Below are positions 8,573-18,015 of a DNA stretch of 64,000 nt, piece by piece. The translations under genes were made by a program, and so were the position numbers. Numbering within the stretch: position 1 is the stretch's first letter; the number at the start of each line of letters is the position of its first letter. This DNA comes from Ferroplasma acidarmanus Fer1 (lineage in GTDB: Archaea > Thermoplasmatota > Thermoplasmata > Thermoplasmatales > Thermoplasmataceae): positions 372,001 to 436,000 of the forward strand of contig NC_021592.1 in NCBI RefSeq assembly GCF_000152265.2, given 5' to 3'. Under the pieces are notes generated by a model that worked only from the letters and a program-made list of their open reading frames with translations, had not been told where the DNA came from and did no database searches.

Positions 8573-10084
8573 ATGGGCAATGGATTCACAGTTATAAATA
8601 TACTGAAGAGAGCTTCGTCCCTTTTTCCGGAAAAGAAAGTTATATCTGGCAGCAGAAGTATTACATACAGAGACCTGTTTGAAAAGGTTTTGAGCCTGTC
8701 AACGTCCATGAATAAAATGGGCATATCGAAAGGAACGGTGATTGCAGTTGCTGATTATAATTCAATAGAGTTTATGGAATTATTGTTTGCTTCCAGCCTT
8801 ACAGGTTCAATCATATATCCTGTAAATATAAAACTTCCATGGAATATGGCAATGGAAACAGTAAAAGAATCAGGGGCAGAATATGTATTTGCATCAAAAG
8901 AGTTTATGAATGCAGGCATATACAAAGGATTCCGCGACGACCATATAGTATCGCTGTCTGAAAATGGAGATTATATTAAATTCCATGATATGCTTACAAG
9001 TGATTTGCACAGGGAGGAGAAAACAACCGGAAACGATAATTATTCCATATTATTTACTTCTGGAACAACGGGAAAACCCAAGGAAGTGCTGTATACAAAC
9101 GAAAAATCTGTAAACGGTGCATTAAGTATTCTCTACCAGCTTGGATTGTTTAATACACCCGCCAAATTAACTTCCAGTGATACTATATTGTCTCTTATCC
9201 CATTTTACCACATATGGTCATGGGGGTCTGCTTTCCATGCTGCGTATCTGGGTGCAGATTATATAATCACCGGAAAATATAATCCGGAGAATGTGCTGAA
9301 TGCAATAAAAGAGAATAAGGCAACGTGGATAAATGCTGTACCCACAATGGTTTATGACCTCTTATCCCATGATAGGGAAAACAGGCTGAATGGAATAAAA
9401 ATGTTAATAGGCGGTTCCCCTATAAGCAAAAACCTGGCGGAAAAGTTAAATGCAAAGGGGATTAAATTTTCAACAATATATGGCGGAACAGATATGCTTG
9501 CCACATCTATTTCCCTTGGGAGGCCGGATCAACACGAATCTTTACGGTCTGTAACATACCCTGTTCCTATGGTAAGTGCTACAGTCAGGGATAATAACGG
9601 GAATATACTGGAAAACGGAACAATAGGAGAATTATGGATTAATGCCCCATGGCTTCCGGAAAAATACCTCAATAGGCCAGAAAACCATGACTATGAAAAC
9701 GGGTGGTTCAAGACGGGTGATGTGGGTGAAATGACACCTGATGGTGGAATAAAAATCCTGGATCGTGTAAAGGATGTGGTTAAAAGTGGTGGCGAATGGA
9801 TCCCAACGTCGATTATAGAATCCCTGATATCTGAGTTTCCAGGAATAGAAATAGCGGCTGTTACCGGTATAGCTGATGAGAAATGGGGAGAAAGGCCAGT
9901 TGCATGGGTCAAAGCTTCGGAAGATATTGAAATTAAAGAAATCAGGCAATTTATGGAAACCCACGCATCAAACGGGAATATTAACAAATGGTGGATTCCA
10001 GTTGAGTTTATTATCATAGAAGAAATGCCTATGACCAGTGTTGGAAAAATAGACAAAGCAAAGCTCAGGGAAATGAAAAAATAA
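8573..10084 (+). CDS. AMP-forming acyl-CoA synthetase
   Basis: This is a 503-residue member of the ANL superfamily, which adenylates a carboxylate and forms its CoA thioester. The P-loop-like motif SILFTSGTTGKPKEV lies near residues 158-172. The hinge region WFKTGDVGEMTPDGG with ILDRVKDVVKSGGEWI comes near 380-410, and the C-terminal lysine sits in SVGKIDKAKL. The gene starts 8 nt after the acyl-CoA dehydrogenase stop and forms an operon with it. Its stop is only 2 nt from the stop of the convergent MFS gene. The substrate is probably a fatty or branched acid and is not determined. Confidence 0.88.
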   Translation: MGNGFTVINILKRASSLFPEKKVISGSRSITYRDLFEKVLSLSTSMNKMGISKGTVIAVADYNSIEFMELLFASSLTGSIIYPVNIKLPWNMAMETVKESGAEYVFASKEFMNAGIYKGFRDDHIVSLSENGDYIKFHDMLTSDLHREEKTTGNDNYSILFTSGTTGKPKEVLYTNEKSVNGALSILYQLGLFNTPAKLTSSDTILSLIPFYHIWSWGSAFHAAYLGADYIITGKYNPENVLNAIKENKATWINAVPTMVYDLLSHDRENRLNGIKMLIGGSPISKNLAEKLNAKGIKFSTIYGGTDMLATSISLGRPDQHESLRSVTYPVPMVSATVRDNNGNILENGTIGELWINAPWLPEKYLNRPENHDYENGWFKTGDVGEMTPDGGIKILDRVKDVVKSGGEWIPTSIIESLISEFPGIEIAAVTGIADEKWGERPVAWVKASEDIEIKEIRQFMETHASNGNINKWWIPVEFIIIEEMPMTSVGKIDKAKLREMKK

Positions 10085-10086
10085 TT

Positions 10087-11250
10087 TCAAAATGTTAATT
10101 TTATAAAGGGGATTATGAGTGTAATAATTGAAATTGCGCCAACAACTGTGAATGCCAGAGCAAAATTTCCATATATTGAGAACATGAATCCCATAAGGAG
10201 CGGGGAAACCGTACCGCCTACCTGTGAACTGAAATTCAGTATGCTGCTGGATGAGGCAAGGTTGGCATCACTCCCGCTAAAGTCAGATGCCATTCCCATT
10301 GAAGGGCCTGCATAGAGACCATAAAACATTCCTGTAAGAAATGATATAAGAAAAATTACGGCAACAGGAGCGTAGTTTATATAAATTATTGTAACTGCAA
10401 GGGCGACTACAGGCAATACCGATACTATGGATTTTCCATGCTTCATTCTTCTTGATATCATCCCGCCCAGTGGAGATGTAATAATTCCACCTGCAGCAGG
10501 AATCCATGCATATAAGTATGCGCTGGAATATGGCACAATGTGGTCGAATACAATAAAAGTAGTAAATAAGGTTATAAATCCTATATATAAAAACCCTGCA
10601 GAAAATCTAATCATGGCTACATAAATTATTTTTCTATCAATTTTTCCATGCTTTGCCAGTTTATTATGTTCCGGCTCCCTTAAAAATACAATGTTCAGTA
10701 TTGTTGCAATAATAAGTATTGACAGAATAACAATGAATGCAAAACGGAAACCTATAGAAAGTGTGCGGAGGATAAGGTATTCTCCCAGTGACGCCCCTAT
10801 AAAAAATCCTGTCTGGTATATTCCTACAAAGGTTGCCCTGCTGGATTGTGGAAGCCATTTCTGTATCACTGATGTGTCAGAAAGGTATACTGTTGCAGAG
10901 AAGCTTCCAAGTAATATCTGTATAATGAAAATGCCTGTATATGAATCCATAAAAAAGTAGAATAATGAAAATGACAGAACCATCAAAATAAATGATATTT
11001 TAGCGACTTTTGATACGCCCACACGGTCCGATATCATTCCGGCAGGGATCTGAAATACCGTGTAACCAAGCCAGTATGCAGTTATCAATAGGGAACCAAG
11101 ATATACAGATATGTTCAGGGATGATACCAGCAGGGGTATAAGTACAGGAATAAAAAATCGCAATGTTGAATTCATTGAAAATGACATTATTGAAGAACCC
11201 AGAATTCCGGTGTAATGCCTGTTATTTCCATCTGTGTTGTTAAATGCCAT
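10087..11250 (-). CDS. MFS transporter (12 TM)
   Basis: This is a 387-residue major facilitator with about twelve hydrophobic helices. The A-like signature after TM2 reads FQIPAGMISDRVGVSKVAK near residues 67-85, and the related loop in the second half reads SPLGGMISRRMKHGK. No substrate-specific motif is recognised. It converges on the acyl-CoA synthetase gene and is divergent from the MBL-fold gene, with a 141-nt intergenic region between. A role in export or uptake of a small organic acid is possible but unsupported. Confidence 0.85.
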   Translation of the reverse strand: MAFNNTDGNNRHYTGILGSSIMSFSMNSTLRFFIPVLIPLLVSSLNISVYLGSLLITAYWLGYTVFQIPAGMISDRVGVSKVAKISFILMVLSFSLFYFFMDSYTGIFIIQILLGSFSATVYLSDTSVIQKWLPQSSRATFVGIYQTGFFIGASLGEYLILRTLSIGFRFAFIVILSILIIATILNIVFLREPEHNKLAKHGKIDRKIIYVAMIRFSAGFLYIGFITLFTTFIVFDHIVPYSSAYLYAWIPAAGGIITSPLGGMISRRMKHGKSIVSVLPVVALAVTIIYINYAPVAVIFLISFLTGMFYGLYAGPSMGMASDFSGSDANLASSSSILNFSSQVGGTVSPLLMGFMFSIYGNFALAFTVVGAISIITLIIPFIKLTF

Positions 11251-11391
11251 CTCGTTTGTAATTTATAAACACTAATTAATATTTTACCAGTAAACGGGAA
11301 TCATAACTCAACTGCTGGCAAGAGAATATGCCCATAACAGGTTTTATGTTCCACTGGGAATTATTAATTAGATAGTTTATAATGAGCTATA

Positions 11392-12360
11392 ATGAATTCC
11401 ATTCAGAAAATAGAGGTCCCTATAGAAATCAGGGCACTGAAAACTGCAAATGTTTACAATATTAATGGGGATTATAACTACATTGTTGATACTGGCATGT
11501 CCGAAAATGGATACAGGCAGATTGCTAATACTATTGACCTTTCACGCATAGATATGTGTATAATTACACATCTGCACATTGACCATATAGGCGGAGCACT
11601 TTATCTGGAAAAAAATAATAAAATACCCGTATATATATCAAAAAATGACTATGATATAATTAAAACTATGGTAGACAACAGGCAGGAGTATTTCAGTGAA
11701 TACAGAAATTTAATGATGTCCAATGGTGTGCCAGAAGAGTTATTCAGGAATATAACAGAAGGAAATCCAGTCATGAAATTTATGGACTATTATGCATCAT
11801 TGAACCTGAACATAATAGGCAATATGGCTATGAAAGATACAGATATCATAGATGTCCCCGGGCACTCGCCCGGTTCTGTTGCTATATACCTGAAAGATAT
11901 CCATGCAATGGTTACAGGAGACCATGTACTTAAAAATATATCTCCAAATATTAGTGTTTACAGAAATAATGTAGACTACCTTGGCATGTATATTGAAAGC
12001 CTCAAAAAAATTCAAAATTATGATATTGAAATTGCATATCCGGGGCATAGGGAGACTTTTACTAATTTTACAGAAAGAATTGACCAGATCATTCAGCATC
12101 ACGAAAAGAGGATGTATAACATGTCCCTAGAATTAAACACCTGGAGAAGTGCCTTTGACATAGCATCCTCCATAGCATGGAGCAGGGGGCGCAAAATGGA
12201 GGATATGAACAACATGGAGAAAAATTTTGCTATACTGGAAACTGTTGCACATCTGGTACATATGGAGAGAACAGGCAAAATAGATTCAAAATACTCCGGA
12301 GAAACGGTTCTATACCATTCTATTGTCGGGCAATTTCCTCAGAACCAGCAGGTAGATTAG
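11392..12360 (+). CDS. MBL-fold metallo-hydrolase (glyoxalase II / lactonase-like)
   Basis: This 322-residue metallo-beta-lactamase-fold enzyme carries THLHIDHIGG near residues 61-70 (HxHxDH zinc motif), DVPGHSPGSVAIYL near 155-168, a metal-bridging aspartate in VTGDHVL and the last histidine in AYPGHRETF. The C-terminal 80 residues form a helical extension with H and W residues, as in the RNase-unrelated MBL hydrolases that act on thioesters or lactones. It is monocistronic and divergent from the MFS gene. The exact substrate is unknown. Confidence 0.82.
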   Translation: MNSIQKIEVPIEIRALKTANVYNINGDYNYIVDTGMSENGYRQIANTIDLSRIDMCIITHLHIDHIGGALYLEKNNKIPVYISKNDYDIIKTMVDNRQEYFSEYRNLMMSNGVPEELFRNITEGNPVMKFMDYYASLNLNIIGNMAMKDTDIIDVPGHSPGSVAIYLKDIHAMVTGDHVLKNISPNISVYRNNVDYLGMYIESLKKIQNYDIEIAYPGHRETFTNFTERIDQIIQHHEKRMYNMSLELNTWRSAFDIASSIAWSRGRKMEDMNNMEKNFAILETVAHLVHMERTGKIDSKYSGETVLYHSIVGQFPQNQQVD

Positions 12361-12383
12361 CAGCCCTATAGTTTAATCCTTAT

Positions 12384-12427
12384 ATATGCTAGGAATCGCC
12401 ATAATTCTAAGATGGAGGGTAGCATAT
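12384..12427 (+). promoter_or_regulatory. Inverted repeat over a ribosome-binding site and a 25-codon mini-ORF start
   Basis: ATATGCTA (12384-12391) and its perfect complement TAGCATAT (12420-12427) are separated by 28 nt. A strong Shine-Dalgarno-like GGAGGG lies at 12414-12419. The ATG at 12426 opens a 25-codon frame (to 12503) that begins inside the 3' strand of the repeat. As RNA the hairpin would hide that start codon. The rest of the gap to 12599 is AT-rich and looks like the promoter of the next gene. This may be a regulated micro-ORF, a structured leader or chance. Confidence 0.3.
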
Positions 12428-12599
12428 GATCATTAAGTACCTTCGCAATTCAGAAAAGATGAATTATACAGTTAAGTTTTATTTGCTATATCAAGCACAT
12501 TAGCAGGTTATCTCTATAATTTTAAAATATATTTCGTAAATTTCATATTTATGAATTATATGTAACAAAAAATTTTTTATGTTTTAAAGTTATTATAAA

Positions 12600-12965
12600 A
12601 TGATAAAAATGGAAGATATAGTGACAATTGCAAAAATGGATAGCGAAAAGAGAAAGGAAACAATGATGAAATTATTCGGGAATATGTTTAAAGAGGACGA
12701 TGCCAAAAAGGTGGAAATGATGAAAAATTTGATCACGGCTATGAACAAAACAGATGATGCCACATATATAGGTCTTTGCACCACAAATCTTGGCATTGCA
12801 TCAGGCATGGGAGATGATGAGCTGAAAGCATTTGTGGCTTTAAGAATGAAAGCAAATTCAGAACTCCCGGCTGATATTAGAACAAGAGATATGAATATGA
12901 TACAATCTGCAATGGGCAAGGTACCCTCATCTGTTTCCCAAAGAATTGCCAAATTTATGGCATAA
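12600..12965 (+). CDS. Small helical hypothetical protein, lysine- and methionine-rich
   Basis: This 121-residue soluble protein is predicted mostly helical, with many K, M and D residues (for example KMDSEKRKETMMKLFGNMF) and no cysteine cluster or membrane segment. I do not recognise the family. The minus strand is also open over the same interval, but that reading is a hydrophobic shadow of the lysine-rich helices. The upstream sequence ttttaaagttattataaa gives a TATA-like box close to the start, suggesting a short or absent leader; M1 at 12600 or M4 at 12609 could initiate. Confidence 0.6.
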   Translation: MIKMEDIVTIAKMDSEKRKETMMKLFGNMFKEDDAKKVEMMKNLITAMNKTDDATYIGLCTTNLGIASGMGDDELKAFVALRMKANSELPADIRTRDMNMIQSAMGKVPSSVSQRIAKFMA

Positions 12966-13284
12966 TAAGCCGGTAATTTTTTTATATATTTGCTATTATT
13001 TTATAATATGGCATGAGACTTATTATATCACACAGAAATTACATCGCTTTTTATAAATAATATTGATTATCGTTATCCTGCCAGCTGGTCTCCATACATT
13101 TATCCTTATAAATTGCTGCATAAGAATTACATTTCTGCCGCACCAGTAATTTTAAAGGTTGAATGGAATATAAAATAATTATTTTCCAAACTTAATATAA
13201 TTGTAACAGTAATTTCCAAAACATTTAAAAGCAGTAATTAATAGAGATATGTCTTATAAATAAGTATATACGATTTATGAATAT

Positions 13285-13450
13285 ATATGACGACGTAAGA
13301 CTATAGGCAACCCGGCCTTTAATGGGCTCCGGATATAGCATATTGCGTGTCACATTGCAATGACCATCCGATCAGGGGCTGGGCTTCGAATTCCCCGTGG
13401 GTCAGGAAATTATGAAACGTGATTAATATCCGTTAAACCGGGGAAAAGTT
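13285..13450 (+). ncRNA. Unassigned structured RNA with a long-range closing helix
   Basis: A GC-rich island sits inside 520 nt of AT-rich intergenic DNA (12966-13486). It folds by inspection. CCCGG at 13311-13315 pairs with CCGGG at 13438-13442. CGGATAT at 13330-13336 pairs with ATATCCG at 13426-13432. An inner hairpin forms from ATTGC 13342-13346 and GCAAT 13357-13361. A second arm has GACC 13362-13365 with GGTC 13400-13403, plus GGGG 13375-13378 with CCCC 13393-13396, and a loop containing TTCGAA. The result is a three-way junction. A TATA-like cttataaata lies about 25-35 nt upstream on the plus strand, and a T-rich stretch follows. It is not a tRNA, 5S, SRP or recognisable RNase P RNA. 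The ends are approximate. Confidence 0.55.
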
Positions 13451-13486
13451 TTAAATTGTTTTAAGAATTAAAAAAAGGTTGCTGGA

Positions 13487-13864
13487 TTAAATTACCTGCT
13501 CAACTATTTGCTTATATAACATTTTCAGTTTTTCAATTGCATCCGTGGATTCACGTATTGCATATACTTTCAAAAATTCTTCCGGGTCTTTGTACAGGAT
13601 ATAAACATCGCTATTTGTTGAATAGATTAATAATTTTGATGGCAGTTCGATGCCGATTTCAGGGTTTTCTTTCATCAATAATGTGCCTACCACCGGAGAA
13701 CCAAACAATATTAAAGTTTCATTTTGCATTTCCAATCCTGCGTTGTCAGCATTTTTCCTGTGGTCTATTATAGAGAATACAGTTATGCCCTTTGATTTAA
13801 TGAAATCAGTGGCTAGTTTCACAGTCTCTTCGAATGTGTGTACACTTTTGTATTTTAGAAACAT
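13487..13864 (-). CDS. DUF302 family protein
   Basis: This 125-residue DUF302 protein shows the family core: VFSIIDHRKNADNAGLEM, then LILFGSPVVGTLLMKENPEIGIELP, then the YILYKDPEEF strand. It is a small soluble alpha/beta fold, probably dimeric. The function of the family is unknown. The gene is monocistronic, its 3' end facing the structured RNA at 13285-13450, with a TATA-rich region upstream of the ATG. Confidence 0.8.
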   Translation of the reverse strand: MFLKYKSVHTFEETVKLATDFIKSKGITVFSIIDHRKNADNAGLEMQNETLILFGSPVVGTLLMKENPEIGIELPSKLLIYSTNSDVYILYKDPEEFLKVYAIRESTDAIEKLKMLYKQIVEQVI

Positions 13865-13979
13865 GGATTATTATTATTAATTGGTATAAATATTTATTTG
13901 AATTATTGCACAGAATGCATATTTTTATTCTTGCTATAGAAGCCGTAAAAATATAAATTATATTAATGCATATTGAACT

Positions 13980-14315
13980 ATGACATGGAGAAAAATATTG
14001 GGAATAAAAGCTCTGGAAAACTCAGGCAACCATGTGTCAATTAATCTTGGAGATGGTAAAGTAGTTTTCATAACAAAGCAAAATGGAAAGCTGTACGGTA
14101 TCAATGGAATATGTTCCCACCTTAAATGTATACTCGGCAATGTGTCTGAAGATGGCAAACATGTTATATGCCCATGCCACAATGCAAAGTTTGAACTTGA
14201 CACCGGAAAAATGGTTGAGCCCCCGTTTATAGCACCCCAGACTCCAATGGAAAAATACACACTGGAAACATACAATCTGAGGGAAGAGGGCAACTTTATT
14301 GAAATTGAAGAGTAA
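13980..14315 (+). CDS. Rieske-type [2Fe-2S] protein
   Basis: This 111-residue stand-alone Rieske domain has both ligand boxes: CSHLKC near residues 42-47 (C-x-H) and CPCHNAKFEL near 62-71 (C-x2-H). The arrangement is that of soluble Rieske ferredoxins that pass electrons to oxygenases or respiratory partners. There is no transmembrane anchor, so it is cytoplasmic. No oxygenase or bc1 gene is adjacent. A TATA-like box (atataaattatatt) lies about 25 nt upstream, consistent with a leaderless transcript. Confidence 0.85.
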   Translation: MTWRKILGIKALENSGNHVSINLGDGKVVFITKQNGKLYGINGICSHLKCILGNVSEDGKHVICPCHNAKFELDTGKMVEPPFIAPQTPMEKYTLETYNLREEGNFIEIEE

Positions 14316-14357
14316 CCATATAGCAGAAAAGTATTAGATAAACCATGAAAATTAAAA

Positions 14358-15107
14358 TTATTTTTCTTTCTTTTTTATAAAATTATTTATCCTGTCTTTC
14401 GTATCCTGCCCGGAAAATAAAATCCCGAACAATGCAGCCTCATAATCCAGGTTAGTTTTAATATGTGACGATGAAGTATTGTTTACCGCACGTTTTGCCA
14501 GTTTTACAGTATTCTCAGGTTTAGTATTGATTACTTGCCCTATTCTTGTAGCTTCTTCCAGTGCATTGCCTGCCAGGATGTCTACAAGCCCGAACTCGTA
14601 TGCAGTCTGGGCATTTAGCCTTGCACCGGTCAGTATCATGTAGAGTGCCCGATTTCTTCCAACCACATGTGGAAGTATTACATTGCCACCTGCACCTGCG
14701 TTTATGCCTAGCCCGATTTCTGGCTGGCTCAACTGTGCATCTCTGCTGCACACCCTTATATCAGTAGAAAGCGAAAGTTCAAGTCCGCCCCCAAAGACAT
14801 ATCCATTTAAAAAAGATATTACCGGCCATGTATATTCCCGGAAATAAAGTGCAAGTTCATTTAATTTCCTGTGAAATTCATAGGCTTCTGATGGATTCAG
14901 CTCCGGAAATTGCAATACGTCCGCTCCGGCGGAGAAATTCTTTTTTCCACCAATTACAATTGACCTGCATGTGCTTTCCATATCAGATAATGCACTGGAT
15001 ATCTCATTTATCATTTCAACTGTAATGGTATTCAGGCGGTCTTCCCTATCAAAATAAATGAAACCCGTGCCATTTTCCTCTGCTGTTTTTATGGTTTTAT
15101 ATGGCAT
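14358..15107 (-). CDS. Enoyl-CoA hydratase / isomerase family protein
   Basis: This 249-residue crotonase-fold protein carries the first oxyanion-hole segment FSAGADVLQFPE near residues 58-69 and the second, GYVFGGGLELSLSTDIRV, near 101-118. IGLGINAGAGGNV occupies the place where hydratases usually carry the first catalytic glutamate, so isomerase, hydrolase or another crotonase chemistry is as likely as hydration. It is divergent from the MFS gene at 15175 and not in an obvious operon. Confidence 0.82.
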   Translation of the reverse strand: MPYKTIKTAEENGTGFIYFDREDRLNTITVEMINEISSALSDMESTCRSIVIGGKKNFSAGADVLQFPELNPSEAYEFHRKLNELALYFREYTWPVISFLNGYVFGGGLELSLSTDIRVCSRDAQLSQPEIGLGINAGAGGNVILPHVVGRNRALYMILTGARLNAQTAYEFGLVDILAGNALEEATRIGQVINTKPENTVKLAKRAVNNTSSSHIKTNLDYEAALFGILFSGQDTKDRINNFIKKKEK

Positions 15108-15174
15108 AGTTATATAACATAGCCATTTAAATAAATATTTTGAAGTGCCGGTAATATATTTATACTAGTTAGAC

Positions 15175-16641
15175 ATGTCTAATAAGACATATATGGAGAA
15201 TATTGAAAAGGGTGATATTGCAAGAATAGTGGCCCTGATGGCGTTTGCAGGGACGTTAATTGTTTATGTGGAAACAATGATTGTTCCTGCCATCCCTGTA
15301 TTTATCACTTTTTTTAATACAACATATAATAATGTCTCATGGATTCTCACTGCTTACCTTATTACAGGTACAGTAGCTGCCGGAATATTCGGAAAACTTG
15401 GCGATGTGTTTGGCAAAAGAAAAGTGTTTTTAATTCTTTCATTAATTTATGCAATTTCCGTTTCAATGGGTGGATTTGCCACAAGCCTTGATGAGTTAAT
15501 AGTAATAAGGATAATTCAGGGCATTGGATTTGGCATGTACCCTCTAGCTTACGCAATAATCAATGATGTTGTCCCGAGGTCGAGACTTGCTCTTGCACAG
15601 GGATTGATGAGTGCAACCTTTGCTGTAGGTGCCGGCATGGCTCTGGTTATCGGAGCATATATTACAGAAGCCTATAGCTGGCAGTGGTCTTATCACGCAA
15701 TTGCCCCTGTTGCCTTTGCATTATTCATATTATCTTATTTCTTCCTGAAAGACAACACTGCGCCTGCAAAGGAAAAAATAGATTTTGCCGGGGTCGCAAT
15801 AATGGCATCAGGGCTGGTAATGCTCATATTCGGGTTGTCTGAAGGAAATACCTATGGATGGCTCTCCCCGCTCATATTATTTTCGTTCGTATTTTCAATT
15901 GCTGCATTTTACGCATTTATAAAATATGAACTTGCAAGCAGGTATGCATTCATAGATATGCATTTATTAAAAAGCAGGAATATATTGATAGCGAATTTTG
16001 TCGGGCTACTCACCATGGCAGGCATGTATTTCCTATTTTTTACTGTCCCGACACTGCTTCAGGACCCTGCCCCCTCCGGATTTGGAAAATCTATTTTCAC
16101 ATCGGGCCTGATTATGCTTCCTGCAACTATCCTCGCAATGGTATTTGCGCCTGTTGCCGCCAGGGTCACCGATGCCCGTGGCCCTAAAATTTCAATCTTA
16201 ATCGGCCTTTCAGTCAGTTTTATAGCTTTTATACTTTTGATCCTGGACAGATCAACTATCCTGGATATTATAGAAGCCGCAACAGTCCTGGGTACCGGTT
16301 TTTCCTTTGTCCTGGTGGGCATCATTAATCTTCTATTGATATCAACACCGAAATCAAAATCTGGAGAAGCAACAGGCATGAACACAGTATTCAGGGAACT
16401 TGGAATGACAATAGCGCCTGCATTGGGCGGAACATATGAAACAATGTATTCAGTCAGGGTAATAATAGGATTAATACCCTACAGATTCAATGGATTGCCG
16501 TTTATTCCAATTACCTATGGATTCCCATCCGCTACAGCCTATAATTTTACCTACATCACAGGTATAATATTCCTCCTGTTTGCAGTGCTGCTAACAACCC
16601 TTATAGTGGAGAAAAAAGGTGATAATAATGAAAACATATAA
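15175..16641 (+). CDS. MFS exporter, DHA2-like (14 TM)
   Basis: This 488-residue drug:H+ antiporter-type MFS protein has about fourteen helices. The TM1-TM2 region reads VSWILTAYLITGTVAAGIFGKL and is followed by the loop GDVFGKRK. A second exporter signature lies in RIIQGIGFGMYPLAYAI. The reading frame ends 14 nt inside the next gene, which encodes an exported COG1361-like protein, and a PadR-like regulator follows. The three look like an efflux module. The substrate is unknown. Confidence 0.87.
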   Translation: MSNKTYMENIEKGDIARIVALMAFAGTLIVYVETMIVPAIPVFITFFNTTYNNVSWILTAYLITGTVAAGIFGKLGDVFGKRKVFLILSLIYAISVSMGGFATSLDELIVIRIIQGIGFGMYPLAYAIINDVVPRSRLALAQGLMSATFAVGAGMALVIGAYITEAYSWQWSYHAIAPVAFALFILSYFFLKDNTAPAKEKIDFAGVAIMASGLVMLIFGLSEGNTYGWLSPLILFSFVFSIAAFYAFIKYELASRYAFIDMHLLKSRNILIANFVGLLTMAGMYFLFFTVPTLLQDPAPSGFGKSIFTSGLIMLPATILAMVFAPVAARVTDARGPKISILIGLSVSFIAFILLILDRSTILDIIEAATVLGTGFSFVLVGIINLLLISTPKSKSGEATGMNTVFRELGMTIAPALGGTYETMYSVRVIIGLIPYRFNGLPFIPITYGFPSATAYNFTYITGIIFLLFAVLLTTLIVEKKGDNNENI

Positions 16642-17986
16642 AAAATTAATAACTGGATTTATAGTTTTATCTATGGTAATGCTTGCTATCGGTGCATCTG
16701 GCTTAATGCCTTCAGGAGATGCAAACCACAGTAAAATGGCACCGGCAACGGTTGCAAACAATGAGCTTACAGTAACTTCTGTGTCATGGTTTGCTCCTAA
16801 TTCAACTGAATTGCCATCACCTGGAAGCAATGGCATACCACTTTATGTCACATTTGAATCCTACACAGATATTGCAAATGCTAATGTGTCCATGAATCTG
16901 TCCGCCTATAAATCACCATTTACATATGCTTACATAAACGGCCCTGACAAAAACGTGCGCACATACAATCAGATTCCTGAAATTCAGGCAGGGCACTCAT
17001 ATACAATAATGCAGCTGGTCAATATAAGTAAAACCGCCAGTGGATCTTTCTATGATGAAAACATAAGCTATGATAATACCACAATGTCAGGGAACACAGT
17101 GTTCACAATTCCTGTTGGGAAACCGGATATAAGTGTGATATCATATACTACCGACCCACCGGTAATATATCAGAACGAGAAATTCATTAAATTAACAATT
17201 TATACAGAAAATACAGGCACATCGGCAATGAAGAATGTAAATTTCAATATAACATCCATGGATTATAATGTCGTGTCACCGGCAAATTATTCAATTGCAT
17301 ACTATCCTGCCGGAACGTTGATGAATTTTACATTTTATATAAATGCTAGAAATGTTACAGGGACAATTCCTGTATATTTCCATATTGATAATGCAGTTTA
17401 TACTATGGATACATATATACATGGAAATGAAAAGAATAATTTGACAGTGGCTATTAAAAATAAGGACATGATCTCAGATACAAAAAAACAGCTTCTGACA
17501 TTTTATCTGAATAATACAGGAAATAAAGTATATAGAGACCTTGAAATACATATGCTTTCTCCCAGTGTTTTATCTATACACGTATCATCATCAAATCCAC
17601 TTGGTGCGCTTACTGCAAATAATGTAACATTTGCACAGCTCCAACCAGGGCAGAGCATTAAGGTAACTTACATAATAGATACCTCTACTTCCGCTGCCGG
17701 TACTTACCCTGTGCAGTTGCTTGTAGAATATCATTTCAATAATACTGCAGAAACTTTCAATAAAGTGTACACCTACAACCAGAAAATTGTTCCTACAACA
17801 ACACAGCAAATAAGCAACACATTGACCGAACCGCTATATGCGGGCATGGCAGCACTTATAATTATCATTCTTGGTGCAATAGGGGCAGCAGTGCTGCACA
17901 CAAGAAAGAAAAACAGAAAATCAAGGCATGCAGGAAGTGAAAAACATGAAGAAAAAAATAATAATGGTTCCGGGAAGAAACCATAA
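16628..17986 (+). CDS. Exported, C-terminally anchored beta-domain protein (COG1361-like)
   Basis: This is a protein of about 452 residues with an N-terminal signal or anchor helix (about residues 5-24), a long extracytoplasmic part rich in N, T, S and Y, a C-terminal membrane helix (about 400-423) and a basic tail full of K and R. Two repeated beta-sandwich segments are visible, each with a PPVIYQNEKFIKLTIYTENTG-type or LTFYLNNTGNKVYRDLEI-type strand pattern, as in CARDB/COG1361 S-layer-like proteins. The ATG at 16628 is chosen because AGGTGAT directly precedes it. It overlaps the MFS gene by 14 nt and is probably an extracytoplasmic partner of that transporter. Confidence 0.75.
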   Translation: MKTYKKLITGFIVLSMVMLAIGASGLMPSGDANHSKMAPATVANNELTVTSVSWFAPNSTELPSPGSNGIPLYVTFESYTDIANANVSMNLSAYKSPFTYAYINGPDKNVRTYNQIPEIQAGHSYTIMQLVNISKTASGSFYDENISYDNTTMSGNTVFTIPVGKPDISVISYTTDPPVIYQNEKFIKLTIYTENTGTSAMKNVNFNITSMDYNVVSPANYSIAYYPAGTLMNFTFYINARNVTGTIPVYFHIDNAVYTMDTYIHGNEKNNLTVAIKNKDMISDTKKQLLTFYLNNTGNKVYRDLEIHMLSPSVLSIHVSSSNPLGALTANNVTFAQLQPGQSIKVTYIIDTSTSAAGTYPVQLLVEYHFNNTAETFNKVYTYNQKIVPTTTQQISNTLTEPLYAGMAALIIIILGAIGAAVLHTRKKNRKSRHAGSEKHEEKNNNGSGKKP

Positions 17987-18015
17987 ATATTTAAATATCC
18001 TGGAAATTGGTTAAT

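Noticed and set aside
12593-12952. Minus-strand 119-codon hydrophobic frame
   Set aside because: It mirrors the lysine- and methionine-rich plus-strand gene and has the low-complexity hydrophobic composition expected of an antisense shadow.
13311-13442. RNase P RNA or a tRNA as identity of the structured RNA
   Set aside because: The conserved GAGGAAAGTC- and ACAGAA-type regions of RNase P are absent. The TTCGAAT loop has only a three-pair T-like stem and no acceptor stem fits around it.
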